Shown piece by piece: positions 1 to 6,042 of a stretch of 6,265 bases of DNA. Below the pieces are notes generated by a model. It ran no database searches. It was given only the letters and a program-made list of their open reading frames with translations, and had not been told where the DNA came from. The stretch comes from an uncultured bacterium. Lineage in GTDB: Bacteria > Patescibacteriota > Patescibacteriia > Patescibacteriales > Patescibacteriaceae. How positions within the stretch are numbered: position 1 is the stretch's first letter; every line of letters begins with the position of its first letter. Position numbers and translations under genes: made by a program. The stretch lies in assembly GCA_937868555.1 (NCBI GenBank), contig CALMNI010000066.1, forward strand, positions 1 through 6,265. Direction: 5' to 3'.

Positions 1-294
1 CAATTCTTTTTGTTTCTTGTTCTTATTTTATTCATCTCCTATCTTATTTACGACAAAGCAACAGAACCACAACCAATTTCTTCCGAAGATGGATATGGCA
101 TAATAAAAAATATTGAAACGATTAATATCGTAACCTACAAATTATGGGTAACCGCCAACCATCCTTACGGTGGACGTATATTTGAGATGATAATTTATAA
201 TGCTCAGACAACGCCCAAAGAAAAAGAAACAGTGTACTACACTATTGATACCTATAAGGATGGAAAGAAAAAATTCACCAATGTGCGGAAATAA
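1..294 (+). CDS. Hypothetical membrane-anchored small protein, 5'-partial
   Basis: I do not recognise this protein. The frame is open from the first base of the window to a TAA stop at 292-294, so the gene is probably cut by the left edge. A TTG at position 10 could start a 94-residue protein, but it falls inside the hydrophobic stretch and has no visible ribosome binding site, so I prefer a partial gene. The visible part begins with about 15 hydrophobic residues (FLVLILFISYLIY), a likely transmembrane or signal-anchor helix. It continues with about 75 polar residues rich in Tyr, Thr, Ile and Lys that alternate in a beta-like way and end in a basic tail (DGKKKFTNVRK). This fits a single-pass protein with a small soluble beta domain, probably outside the membrane. 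An intrinsic terminator follows 8 nt after the stop, separating it from uvrB. No catalytic motif is visible. Confidence 0.6.
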   Translation, partial: QFFLFLVLILFISYLIYDKATEPQPISSEDGYGIIKNIETINIVTYKLWVTANHPYGGRIFEMIIYNAQTTPKEKETVYYTIDTYKDGKKKFTNVRK

Positions 295-302
295 TAAATT
301 TT

Positions 303-334
303 AAAAACACTGGTATTTTGACAGTGTTTTTTTT
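303..334 (+). terminator. Intrinsic terminator after the first gene
   Basis: A perfect 10-bp stem (303-312 AAAAACACTG with 322-331 CAGTGTTTTT) encloses a 9-nt loop. It runs into an unbroken T tract ending at 334. It starts 8 nt after the stop of the upstream gene and 45 nt before uvrB, so it separates the two transcripts. Confidence 0.85.
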
Positions 335-360
335 GATACATAGAAAAAAATAGTATTTTG

Positions 361-369
361 TGCTAACAT
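361..369 (+). promoter_or_regulatory. Possible extended -10 promoter for uvrB
   Basis: TGCTAACAT at 361-369 fits an extended -10 (TGn followed by a 4/6 match to TATAAT). No -35 at the usual distance is convincing; TTGATA at 333-338 is 25 bp away. If this is used, transcription would begin near 376, giving a leader of about 3 nt. No Shine-Dalgarno sequence precedes the uvrB ATG, which agrees with a leaderless or nearly leaderless message. The placement is tentative in this AT-rich gap. Confidence 0.35.
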
Positions 370-378
370 ACATAAATT

Positions 379-2196
379 ATGTTTACTCTCTCCTCCCCCT
401 TCAAAGCGACTGGCGATCAGCCGGAAGCCATAAAAAAACTCGTTACCGGCCTTACAAAAGGCTATGAACGGCAAACGCTCTTAGGCGTTACTGGCTCCGG
501 TAAAACCTTTACGATGGCCAACATCATCCAAGAAGTACAGCGGCCGACCTTAGTCATTTCGCATAACAAAACATTGGCTGCGCAGCTTTACGGCGAATTT
601 AAAGCCTTCTTTCCGGACGCCGCTGTGCATTATTTTGTTTCCTATTACGACTACTATCAGCCGGAAGCCTATATTCCCCAAAGCGATACCTACATTGAAA
701 AAGAAGCGACAATCAATGAAGAGATTGATAGGCTGCGGCACGCTGCAACGCAATCGCTCATTAACCGCCGCGACGTTCTCATTGTCGCCAGCGTATCCTG
801 CATTTACGGACTGGGAGAAAAAGTTGATTATCTTGCCTTAAGCCAAGCTTTTTCGGTCGGACAAACACTGAAGCGCAATGAAATTTTACGGAAACTCATC
901 CGGATTCAATATGTCCGCAACGATAAAGAACTGCAGCGTGGGCAATTCCGCGTCCGCGGCGATAGAATTGATATTCATCTTGCAACGGGCGAAGCGATTG
1001 TGCGGCTTTCGCTTTTCGGCGACACCATTGAAAAAATCTTAATTTTTAATATTAAACCGGATAAAGAAGCGGCTTGGTTAATGGAGCTTGATGATAAAAA
1101 AGGCGAATCGCTACAGCGCGTTAGCATTCTCCCTGCTAAGCACTACATGACAACGGAACCTAAATTAAATGATGCTGTTATTGCTATTGAAGCTGAATTG
1201 CAGGAACGCCTCAAGCAACTGCATGATAATGGGAAGATTGTTGAAGCCGATAGGTTGAAGCGCAAAACCGAATACGATCTTGAAATGATTAGGCAAGCCG
1301 GTTACTGCACCGGTATTGAAAACTATTCCCGCCATCTTTCGGGACGCGCCCCCGGTTCGCCCGCCGAAACTTTAATTGATTTCTTCCCCGAAGATTATCT
1401 TATGTTTATTGATGAATCTCATGTTACTTTGCCGCAAATACGCGGCATGCATGCCGGCGACGCCTCGCGCAAAGATACGCTTATTGAATTCGGCTTTCGC
1501 TTGCCGAGCGCCCGGGACAACCGTCCTCTTAATTACGAAGAGTTTGAAACTAAAATAAACCAAGTGATTTATGTTAGCGCGACACCAACGCCGTATGAAA
1601 TAAAAGAATCAAAACAAGTCGTTGAACAAATTATTCGTCCGACTGGACTGCTTGATCCAAAAATTGAAGTCCGTCCGCGCGAAAATCAAATTAAGGACTT
1701 AGTTGCGGAAATTGAAATCCGCGTCCGAAAACGCCAACGTGTACTCGTAACAACGCTTACAAAGCGCATGGCCGAAGAACTAACCGAATATCTTGCTAAT
1801 GAAAAAATCAATGTTACCTATTTGCACAGTGAAATCGATACCTTAGAACGAGTAGAAATTTTAAAACAACTGCGCGCCGGTACGCATGATGTCTTAGTCG
1901 GAATTAATCTTTTACGCGAAGGCTTGGATTTGCCGGAAGTCGCCTTAGTGGCTATTCTTGATGCTGATATGTCGGGCTTCTTAAGAACTGAAACATCTTT
2001 AATCCAAACCATTGGCCGCGCTGCCCGCCATCAAGAGGGCCAAGTCATTATGTACGGCGATACAATAACGCCGGCAATGAAAGCAGCGCTTGATGTAACG
2101 AATAGGCGCCGCAAAGTACAGGAAGACTATAATAAAAAACACGACATTACCCCTAAGACGGTAACTGCTGGCGAGCATGAAAGCATGATTGTATAA
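379..2196 (+). CDS. uvrB: Excinuclease ABC subunit B (UvrB), lacking the C-terminal UVR motif
   Basis: UvrB is the damage-verifying, helicase-like subunit of nucleotide excision repair. It is loaded on DNA by UvrA and then recruits the nuclease UvrC. The 605 residues show the family's features in order. Walker A is GVTGSGKT (36-43). The damage-probing beta-hairpin region is [12 protein letters not shown] (89-100). A UvrA-contacting segment has conserved arginines (about 180-193, [14 protein letters not shown]). Further on are the DESH helicase motif (345-348), SATP (400-403), the [15 protein letters not shown] motif V (507-521) and QTIGRAAR motif VI (543-550). The ATG at 379 gives the standard N-terminus ([11 protein letters not shown]). 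The usual length is about 660-670 residues. This protein ends shortly after [21 protein letters not shown], so the linker and the helical-hairpin UVR motif that binds UvrC are absent. The frame shows no break, and nothing downstream encodes the missing domain. A palindromic repeat begins one base after the stop codon. DADMSGFLR replaces the more usual DADKEGFLR. Confidence 0.97.
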   Translation: MFTLSSPFKATGDQPEAIKKLVTGLTKGYERQTLLGVTGSGKTFTMANIIQEVQRPTLVISHNKTLAAQLYGEFKAFFPDAAVHYFVSYYDYYQPEAYIPQSDTYIEKEATINEEIDRLRHAATQSLINRRDVLIVASVSCIYGLGEKVDYLALSQAFSVGQTLKRNEILRKLIRIQYVRNDKELQRGQFRVRGDRIDIHLATGEAIVRLSLFGDTIEKILIFNIKPDKEAAWLMELDDKKGESLQRVSILPAKHYMTTEPKLNDAVIAIEAELQERLKQLHDNGKIVEADRLKRKTEYDLEMIRQAGYCTGIENYSRHLSGRAPGSPAETLIDFFPEDYLMFIDESHVTLPQIRGMHAGDASRKDTLIEFGFRLPSARDNRPLNYEEFETKINQVIYVSATPTPYEIKESKQVVEQIIRPTGLLDPKIEVRPRENQIKDLVAEIEIRVRKRQRVLVTTLTKRMAEELTEYLANEKINVTYLHSEIDTLERVEILKQLRAGTHDVLVGINLLREGLDLPEVALVAILDADMSGFLRTETSLIQTIGRAARHQEGQVIMYGDTITPAMKAALDVTNRRRKVQEDYNKKHDITPKTVTAGEHESMIV

Positions 2197-2260
2197 ATTC
2201 ACCCTCTCCATCTTTGATGGAGAGGGTGCCGAGCCTTAAGGCGAGGCGGGTGAGGTGAAT
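2197..2260. repeat. Palindromic REP/MITE-like repeat between convergent uvrB and NUDIX genes
   Basis: This 64-bp element has inverted ends ATTCACC (2197-2203) and GGTGAAT (2254-2260). Inside is a perfect 13-bp hairpin (2200-2212 CACCCTCTCCATC with 2216-2228, loop TTT). A second palindrome, GCCTTAAGGC (2233-2242), can be extended through two opposed G/A mismatches to CC/GG. The outer ends and the first hairpin share bases, so alternative folds are possible. It resembles CCCTCTCC/GGAGAGGG intergenic repeats that I recall from many bacterial genomes; whether it is multicopy here cannot be seen. It begins immediately after the uvrB stop and carries the last seven sense codons and the stop codon of the NUDIX gene. 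The hairpin may also stop transcription from both sides, but no good T tract follows on either strand. Confidence 0.75.
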
Positions 2261-2760
2261 AACGAGATAGCGTAGGCGACTTCTTCTTGAATACCGCTAA
2301 TGCAATCGTACTGTTTTATTTCTTCAGCATTAACCCAGGCATGATCGGTAATTGCACCGTCTTCAATCTTCACTTCCCCGCTCTTATACTTCATCGTAAA
2401 TTTTAACATCATTGCCGGAACGCCGTCAGGACGTATATAAGCAACACTATTAATATATAAAGGATGTCCGCTTACTTCTAAACCACATTCTTCTTTAGCT
2501 TCGCGCTCTAATAATTTTTCAAGCGCATTTTCATAATCATAGACATCACCGTTCATGCGCGTCGGAGTATTGATATCGATATCACTCCATTCAAATTTTC
2601 CTCCCGGAACGCAGTATTTACCGGGATGAACTTTTTCGCTTTCGCTGCGTTTCAAAATCAAGCAGCGTCCGTCGCTTTCTCTATAAATAATGACATTGGC
2701 GACAAAATAAAATAGTTGTTTTTCTTTAGCTTTCTCAAGTGATATTTTTTCAGCTTTCAT
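2236..2760 (-). CDS. NUDIX hydrolase domain protein with an insertion in the Nudix box
   Basis: NUDIX enzymes hydrolyse nucleoside diphosphates linked to another group, using metal ions held by the glutamates of the Nudix box. The 174-residue protein has an N-terminal strand region (FYFVANVIIYRESDGRCLILKRS, 17-39), then PGKYCVPGGKFE (46-57), then the catalytic helix REAKEECGL (86-94) with E87, E90 and E91 as metal ligands. Between the glycine pair (53-54) and the helix lies an insertion of about 19 residues (WSDIDINTPTRMNGDVYDY), so the standard spacing is broken. The substrate cannot be inferred. The ATG at 2758-2760 lies 4 nt after the pilin stop without a clear Shine-Dalgarno sequence, so it is probably cotranscribed and translationally coupled. 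The C-terminal tail (about FTSPASP) is encoded by the palindromic repeat at 2197-2260, so the original end may have been replaced. Confidence 0.88.
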   Translation of the reverse strand: MKAEKISLEKAKEKQLFYFVANVIIYRESDGRCLILKRSESEKVHPGKYCVPGGKFEWSDIDINTPTRMNGDVYDYENALEKLLEREAKEECGLEVSGHPLYINSVAYIRPDGVPAMMLKFTMKYKSGEVKIEDGAITDHAWVNAEEIKQYDCISGIQEEVAYAISLFTSPASP

Positions 2761-2764
2761 GTTA

Positions 2765-3808
2765 TTAATTATCGCTATCGTTTAAATATAAAGCCTTAAC
2801 TTGGGCGTCAGTTAACGCTGCATTATACAATCTAACATTGTCAATACCAGTATTTATCTCGGAAGCAGTAGCATCCGATCGCATACCAAATCGTAAAGCA
2901 CCAACTGTACTCCCCAAAGGAGTGGTGGAGGCTACTGAACCTACCATGCTGCCGTCAATGAAAAGCTTAAGCACTGTTCCATTATAGGTACAAAAAATGT
3001 GATGCCAACCCGTAGCTGGAGCGGTTGCGGTTGTAGATACTCCCCAGCCTGAGCCCGTACCAATAACACACCAACTCAACCCACTATCTTTAGCATAAAT
3101 CCTGTAAGAATTGAGTTTATCCATAAGAATCGAGGAAGCATTAATACCTGTAAAGTCAGTCCATCCCCCAAAAGAAACCTTGGTTCCCGTAACATTAATA
3201 GATGAAGAGTTTGGAATAGAAACATAATCATTCGCGTTGGTAAAAGCAAGACAATTGCTATATTTGCAACCGCTTGAAGTTGTCCAAACTGGCGAAGCGG
3301 CTAAGGAACCCGTATTGCCATTGCCGCTGCTATCAGCCGTTGTAGGTGAGGTTCCCCCTTCATCAAGTTTCCAAAAACCGACTAAACCATCGCGGCTACT
3401 GCCCATACCTTGGGAGGTTGCCCAGGCCGCTCCATTTCCTAAAGAACCAGTGCCTGATCCCAAACAAGTTGCAAAAGAATAATCTCCGGTTGTATACGTA
3501 TAACTATAATTATTATTTTCGCAGCTGCCATCCGTGCGCGGAGTCGGATTTGACGGTACAACCGCCATATAGGTCGTTGAGCCATACGCTAAAGATTGCC
3601 CCGGAGTAATAATAGTCGGATAATCATTATTATCGCTATAATACAATTCCATTGCCTTTGAAACTTGGTTCAAATCAGCAACCCGTTTTGAATCGCGCGC
3701 TTTTTGACGTGCTCCCCCTAAAGCCACAATCGCCAGCGTAGAGAGAATACCAATAATCGCGATAACGACCAAGAGTTCAATAAGCGTAAAACCTGTGCGC
3801 TGCTTCAT
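2765..3808 (-). CDS. Type IV pilin-like protein with C-terminal LamG/concanavalin A-like domain
   Basis: The 347-residue protein is a surface pilin or pseudopilin fused to a putative carbohydrate- or ligand-binding module. The N-terminus MKQRTG|FTLIELLVVIA is a prepilin peptidase site with the conserved Glu at mature +5. A hydrophobic alpha helix (7-30) and an amphipathic segment (ARQKARDSKRVADLNQVSKAMELYYSDNNDYPT, 33-65) follow, typical of the PulG/ComGC-like fold. Residues about 66-138 form a pilin-type beta region. From about 140 (DGLVGFWKLDEG) to the end runs a LamG_3-type jelly roll: DSSGNGNTG (159-167), LAFTNANDYVSIPNS (187-201), GWHHIFCTYNG (267-277), LKLFIDGSMVG (280-290) and IDNVRLYNAALTDAQVKALY (322-341). 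Six cysteines (96, 115, 181, 186, 247, 273) could form three nearby pairs. I chose the ATG at 3808 over an upstream in-frame TTG at 3823 because AAGGG lies 4 nt before it. parB ends 7 nt upstream. Confidence 0.9.
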   Translation of the reverse strand: MKQRTGFTLIELLVVIAIIGILSTLAIVALGGARQKARDSKRVADLNQVSKAMELYYSDNNDYPTIITPGQSLAYGSTTYMAVVPSNPTPRTDGSCENNNYSYTYTTGDYSFATCLGSGTGSLGNGAAWATSQGMGSSRDGLVGFWKLDEGGTSPTTADSSGNGNTGSLAASPVWTTSSGCKYSNCLAFTNANDYVSIPNSSSINVTGTKVSFGGWTDFTGINASSILMDKLNSYRIYAKDSGLSWCVIGTGSGWGVSTTATAPATGWHHIFCTYNGTVLKLFIDGSMVGSVASTTPLGSTVGALRFGMRSDATASEINTGIDNVRLYNAALTDAQVKALYLNDSDN

Positions 3809-3812
3809 ACTG

Positions 3813-3817
3813 CCCTT
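3813..3817 (-). promoter_or_regulatory. Ribosome binding site of the pilin gene, overlapping the parB stop
   Basis: On the minus strand TAAGGGCAGT precedes the ATG at 3808. AAGGG is a reasonable Shine-Dalgarno match with a short 4-nt spacing, and its first two A residues belong to the parB TAA stop (3816-3818). This supports the ATG start over the in-frame TTG at 3823 and suggests translational coupling with parB. Confidence 0.55.
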
Positions 3818-4670
3818 AGGCAATCTTTTTTATAATTTCACCAAGCTCTTCTTCATTATTAAAATGAAGAACTATTTGTCCGCCGCGGCGAATGCGCTTA
3901 ATTTCAACTTTAGCTCCGAAAAATTGGCGCAAGATCATTTCTTTATCTTTATCTTGGTAATTAATCTGCACGCGAGCCTGTTTTGTCCCTCCCATGCGTC
4001 GCGCTTCCAATAAGGTATCATCAACTTTTAGATGGCGCGCCTTAATGCGATGGAACAATTCAAATTGTTTTTGTTCAGAATCTAATCCAACTAAAATTTT
4101 GGCATGCCCCTCGGTAATTTCACCATTAACCAAAGCAAGTTGAATTTCTCCGGGTAATTGCAGAATACGCAGAGTATTAGTAACAACCGGGCGCGACTTG
4201 CCGAGTTTTTTCGCTAATTGTTCTTGGTTTAAATTAAACTCATCGGCTAATTGCTTATAGGCAATGGCTAATTCAACCGGATTTAAATCTTCGCGTTGAA
4301 TATTTTCAATCAGTGCTAGTTCTAATTTTTCTTGGTCATCTGCCTCGCGGACAATAATGGGGACTTCCCGTAATCCAACAACGCGAGCAGCGCGCAAGCG
4401 GCGTTCGCCGGCAATCAGTTCATATCCATCGGCTGTGCGCGTTACTATCAAAGGTTGAATAATGCCATACTCCTTGATGGACTGTACTAACTCATCAAGC
4501 ACAGGTTCGGCGAACTGACTGCGGGGCTGGCGCGGATTAGTCTTAATTAAATCAGTACTAACGCGAATCGCTTGGCCGTCATTAGCCAGCACAGTTGGCG
4601 GCGGCGCTTGCAGCGGATCATTTTTTTGCGGGATAAGAGAACCAAGTCCTCTACCGAGTCCGTTGGACAT
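3816..4670 (-). CDS. parB: Chromosome partitioning protein ParB (Spo0J family)
   Basis: ParB binds parS sites, spreads on DNA as a CTP-dependent clamp, and stimulates the ATPase of ParA, helping to segregate the chromosome origin. The 284-residue length is normal. The N-terminal GLGRGLGSLI (4-13) is the ParA-activating segment with its conserved arginine. The ParB/Srx-like nucleotide-binding domain spans about 35-125 and contains NPRQPR (45-50), GIIQPLIV (69-76), GERRLRAA (88-95, CTP-binding motif) and ENIQREDLNPVE (122-133). A helix-turn-helix lies at about 148-170 (NQEQLAKKLGKSRPVVTNTLRIL). The C-terminal dimerisation region ends in VEIKRIRRGGQIVLHF...LGEIIKKIA. The ATG at 4668-4670 has no Shine-Dalgarno sequence. 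It starts 13 nt after a palindromic element that separates it from parA upstream. No canonical parS palindrome is visible in the window, so the binding site must lie elsewhere or have diverged. Confidence 0.96.
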   Translation of the reverse strand: MSNGLGRGLGSLIPQKNDPLQAPPPTVLANDGQAIRVSTDLIKTNPRQPRSQFAEPVLDELVQSIKEYGIIQPLIVTRTADGYELIAGERRLRAARVVGLREVPIIVREADDQEKLELALIENIQREDLNPVELAIAYKQLADEFNLNQEQLAKKLGKSRPVVTNTLRILQLPGEIQLALVNGEITEGHAKILVGLDSEQKQFELFHRIKARHLKVDDTLLEARRMGGTKQARVQINYQDKDKEMILRQFFGAKVEIKRIRRGGQIVLHFNNEEELGEIIKKIA

Positions 4671-4683
4671 ATAAAAATTTTTA

Positions 4684-4769
4684 TGTCATTTCGACGACCC
4701 GCCAAAGGTGGGAGGAGAAATCTTGATTATTTTAGATTTCTCAGCCGCTACGCGGCTATCGAAATGACA
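4684..4769. repeat. 86-bp palindromic element with TGTCATTTCGA ends in the parA-parB gap
   Basis: Perfect 11-bp inverted ends, TGTCATTTCGA (4684-4694) and TCGAAATGACA (4759-4769), enclose three further hairpins. These are CCCGCC/GGTGGG (4698-4703 with 4707-4712, loop AAA, one G-T pair), GAGAAATCT/AGATTTCTC (4715-4723 with 4734-4742) and GCCGC/GCGGC (4744-4748 with 4752-4756). The whole could fold as a cloverleaf. I recall GTCATTTCGA...GAGAAATCT-type repeats from many bacterial genomes, so it is probably a non-autonomous mobile repeat; copy number cannot be seen here. No clean target duplication flanks it. Lying in the presumed parA-parB transcript, it would form a large RNA structure just before the parB start and could lower or separate parB expression. 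Confidence 0.8.
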
Positions 4770-4790
4770 ATTTATAATAATATTATATCA

Positions 4791-5564
4791 CTAATTACGT
4801 GGTCTTGTCGCGTTAATAACTTCAAGTGCCAACTTTTCGTACGCTCGGCCGCCTTTAGAAGAAGGATCATAATGCAGAATGGAACGGCCGTAGCTCGGCG
4901 ATTCCGCGAGCTTAACTGAACGCGGAATAACCGATCTAAAAATACGATTGGGAAAATATTGATAGAGTTCATTTAATACCGAATTGGAAAGCCGATTTCG
5001 TTTATCAAACATTGTTATCACGGCGCCCATCACGCCCAAACTTGGTTTAAGGTTATTTTGTACAAGGCTAATGGTATGAAGCAATTGGCCCAAGCCTTCG
5101 AGAGCATAATATTCACTTTGCACGGGAATTAATATTTCGTCAGCGGCCACTAAACTATTAATCGTTAACAAGCCGAGTGAAGGCGGACCGTCGATTATAA
5201 TATAATCATAATCTTCTCGTACTTGTTCAAGAATCTTAGAAAGCCGCGATTCGCGCTCTTCCATTCCAACCAATTCAATCCCCGCTCCGGCTAATGACAT
5301 TGTCGCCGGGGCAACCGTCAAGCGTTCTTGCAAAGTCTTTTTTAAAACAGTGGCGATTTCTTTAACTCCAACCAGGGCTTCGTAAATTCCCGCTTCTAAA
5401 TTCTTATGATCAATGCCTAATCCTGATGTAGCATTGGCTTGCGGATCAGTATCGACGAGCAATACGTGTTTGCCGTTGTACGCCAAATAGGCCGCAAGAT
5501 TAACTGCGGTAGTAGTTTTTCCAACTCCTCCTTTTTGGTTTACAATTGAAATGATTAAACCCAT
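4791..5564 (-). CDS. parA: Chromosome partitioning ATPase ParA (Soj family)
   Basis: ParA is a deviant-Walker ATPase that dimerises on nonspecific DNA with ATP and is released by ParB, moving ParB-parS complexes. The 257-residue protein carries the deviant Walker A KGGVGKTT (11-18, signature Lys11 and Lys16), DTDPQANAT (38-46, switch I), Walker B with switch II IIIDGPPS (122-129, Asp125) and the C-terminal IPRSVKLAESPSYGRSI (213-229) typical of Soj. The length is normal for a chromosomal ParA without an N-terminal DNA-binding domain. The frame extends upstream to 5606, but those 14 codons overlap a strong promoter (TTGTCA-N17-TATAAT). The ATG at 5564 gives the standard N-terminus MGLIISIVNQKGG and is preceded by AAGGAAG (5571-5577) 6 nt away. 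The stop is TAG. It is the first gene of the presumed parA-parB-pilin-NUDIX operon. Confidence 0.97.
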   Translation of the reverse strand: MGLIISIVNQKGGVGKTTTAVNLAAYLAYNGKHVLLVDTDPQANATSGLGIDHKNLEAGIYEALVGVKEIATVLKKTLQERLTVAPATMSLAGAGIELVGMEERESRLSKILEQVREDYDYIIIDGPPSLGLLTINSLVAADEILIPVQSEYYALEGLGQLLHTISLVQNNLKPSLGVMGAVITMFDKRNRLSNSVLNELYQYFPNRIFRSVIPRSVKLAESPSYGRSILHYDPSSKGGRAYEKLALEVINATRPRN

Positions 5565-5577
5565 ATATAACTTCCTT

Positions 5578-5606
5578 ATTATACCGTGCGCCCCTGCCTT
5601 TGACAA
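5578..5606 (-). promoter_or_regulatory. Sigma-70-type promoter of parA
   Basis: On the minus strand, TTGTCA (5606-5601, 5/6 match) and a perfect TATAAT (5583-5578) are separated by exactly 17 bp. The predicted start near 5571 leaves a leader of about 7 nt before the ATG at 5564. Most of the AAGGAAG Shine-Dalgarno-like sequence would then lie upstream of the transcript, unless the start is shifted. The -35 overlaps that of the opposite promoter at 5600-5628 by 5 bp. Confidence 0.8.
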
Positions 5607-5628
5607 TTATTAAAATTTTATTTACAAT
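5600..5628 (+). promoter_or_regulatory. Consensus sigma-70-type promoter pointing toward the GIY-YIG gene and tRNA-Leu
   Basis: A perfect TTGACA (5600-5605), a 17-bp AT-rich spacer and TACAAT (5623-5628, 5/6 match) predict a start near 5635. Today it would transcribe a leader of about 97 nt with a hairpin (5658-5698), then the GIY-YIG gene and tRNA-Leu, up to the terminator after the tRNA. Its strength, and the layout left when the 414-bp unit is removed, suggest it was first the tRNA promoter. Confidence 0.75.
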
Positions 5629-5653
5629 TTTGGAACACAAAGTCTCTCCCGAG

Positions 5654-5701
5654 TGTCATCCTGGACAAGCTCCGTGCAACGGAGCGCAGGTCCAGGATCC
5701 A
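5654..5701 (+). repeat. Left palindrome (TGTCATCCTGG type) of the GIY-YIG unit
   Basis: After TGTCA (5654-5658), the outer stem ATCCTGGAC/GTCCAGGAT (5658-5666 with 5690-5698) encloses an inner stem GCTCCGT/ACGGAGC (5669-5675 with 5679-5685, loop GCA), leaving an internal loop of AA against GCAG. It lies in the predicted leader of the GIY-YIG message. Its opening TGTCATCCTGG matches the reverse complement of the right palindrome at 10 of 11 positions. I recall TGTCATCCTGGAC/GTCCAGGATCC palindromes as common dispersed repeats in bacteria. Confidence 0.8.
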
Positions 5702-5731
5702 TTAATAGCTCAAGATAATAATAAATCGCCT

Positions 5732-6037
5732 ATGGAGGGTAAGCGATATTATGTTTATATACTAGCTTCTGGAGTGCACGGTACCTTATACATTGGAATT
5801 ACGAATAGCTTGTTACGCCGCATCCATGATCATAAAACTAAAAGGAATAAAAGCTTTACTTCGAAATACCGAATTGAAAAATTAGTATACTATGAAGTTA
5901 TTGATGGCATAAGATCAGCTATTACAAGAGAAAAACAGTTAAAATTTTGGAAACGTCAATGGAAGCTGAATTTAATAAATAAATTTAATCCGGAGTGGAG
6001 AGATTTATATAAGGAAATCATTCAAGCGTATTCGTAA
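5732..6037 (+). CDS. GIY-YIG family nuclease, single-domain
   Basis: This is a 101-residue stand-alone GIY-YIG domain of the small COG2827/UPF0213-like type. Such domains are predicted metal-dependent DNA nucleases, and most members have no known role. The first motif half is YYVYI (6-10) and the second is LYIGIT (19-24). The catalytic arginine is R29 or R30 in LLRRIHDHK, with H34 in the same segment. The likely metal-binding glutamate is E67 in TREKQLKFW. NPEWRDLY (86-93) is the family's C-terminal signature. The frame is open back to 5600, but those 44 codons are the promoter and a palindrome, and translate to low-quality peptide (CHPGQAPCNGAQ). The ATG at 5732 gives the expected family start and length. 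No Shine-Dalgarno sequence is clear. Flanking inverted palindromes suggest that the gene and repeats move together. Confidence 0.88.
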   Translation: MEGKRYYVYILASGVHGTLYIGITNSLLRRIHDHKTKRNKSFTSKYRIEKLVYYEVIDGIRSAITREKQLKFWKRQWKLNLINKFNPEWRDLYKEIIQAYS

Positions 6038-6042
6038 TAATA

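Noticed and set aside
2197..2235. Remnant of a UvrB UVR domain after the stop (frameshift or stop-codon error)
   Set aside because: The sequence after the stop is the palindromic repeat and then the opposite-strand NUDIX gene; no frame encodes a UVR-like helix pair.
2197..2260. Standard intrinsic terminator for uvrB
   Set aside because: The 13-bp stem is strong but no T tract follows on either strand; the wider inverted ends fit a repeat element better.
3809..3823. TTG start of the pilin at 3823
   Set aside because: It would overlap the parB stop and adds residues before a standard prepilin leader; the ATG at 3808 has AAGGG upstream.
4572..4919. Plus-strand open frame across the parA-parB gap
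   Set aside because: It runs antisense to parB and parA and through the palindromic element, has no ribosome binding site and no recognisable domain.
5565..5606. Upstream ATG for parA adding 14 residues
   Set aside because: The extension coincides exactly with a TTGTCA-N17-TATAAT promoter, and the family N-terminus begins at the ATG at 5564.
3816..5606. parS site near parAB
   Set aside because: I looked for the TGTTTCACGTGAAACA-type palindrome and found no close match; the palindromes present have other sequences and structures.
5600..5731. N-terminal extension of the GIY-YIG frame back to 5600
   Set aside because: These 44 codons cover the promoter and the left palindrome and give a peptide unlike any GIY-YIG N-terminus; the ATG at 5732 gives the normal family length.
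379..6037. UGA recoded as glycine (code 25), since no gene here ends in TGA
   Set aside because: All genes read full length under the standard code with glycine from GGN codons and no in-frame TGA; seven genes are too few for the stop bias to mean much.
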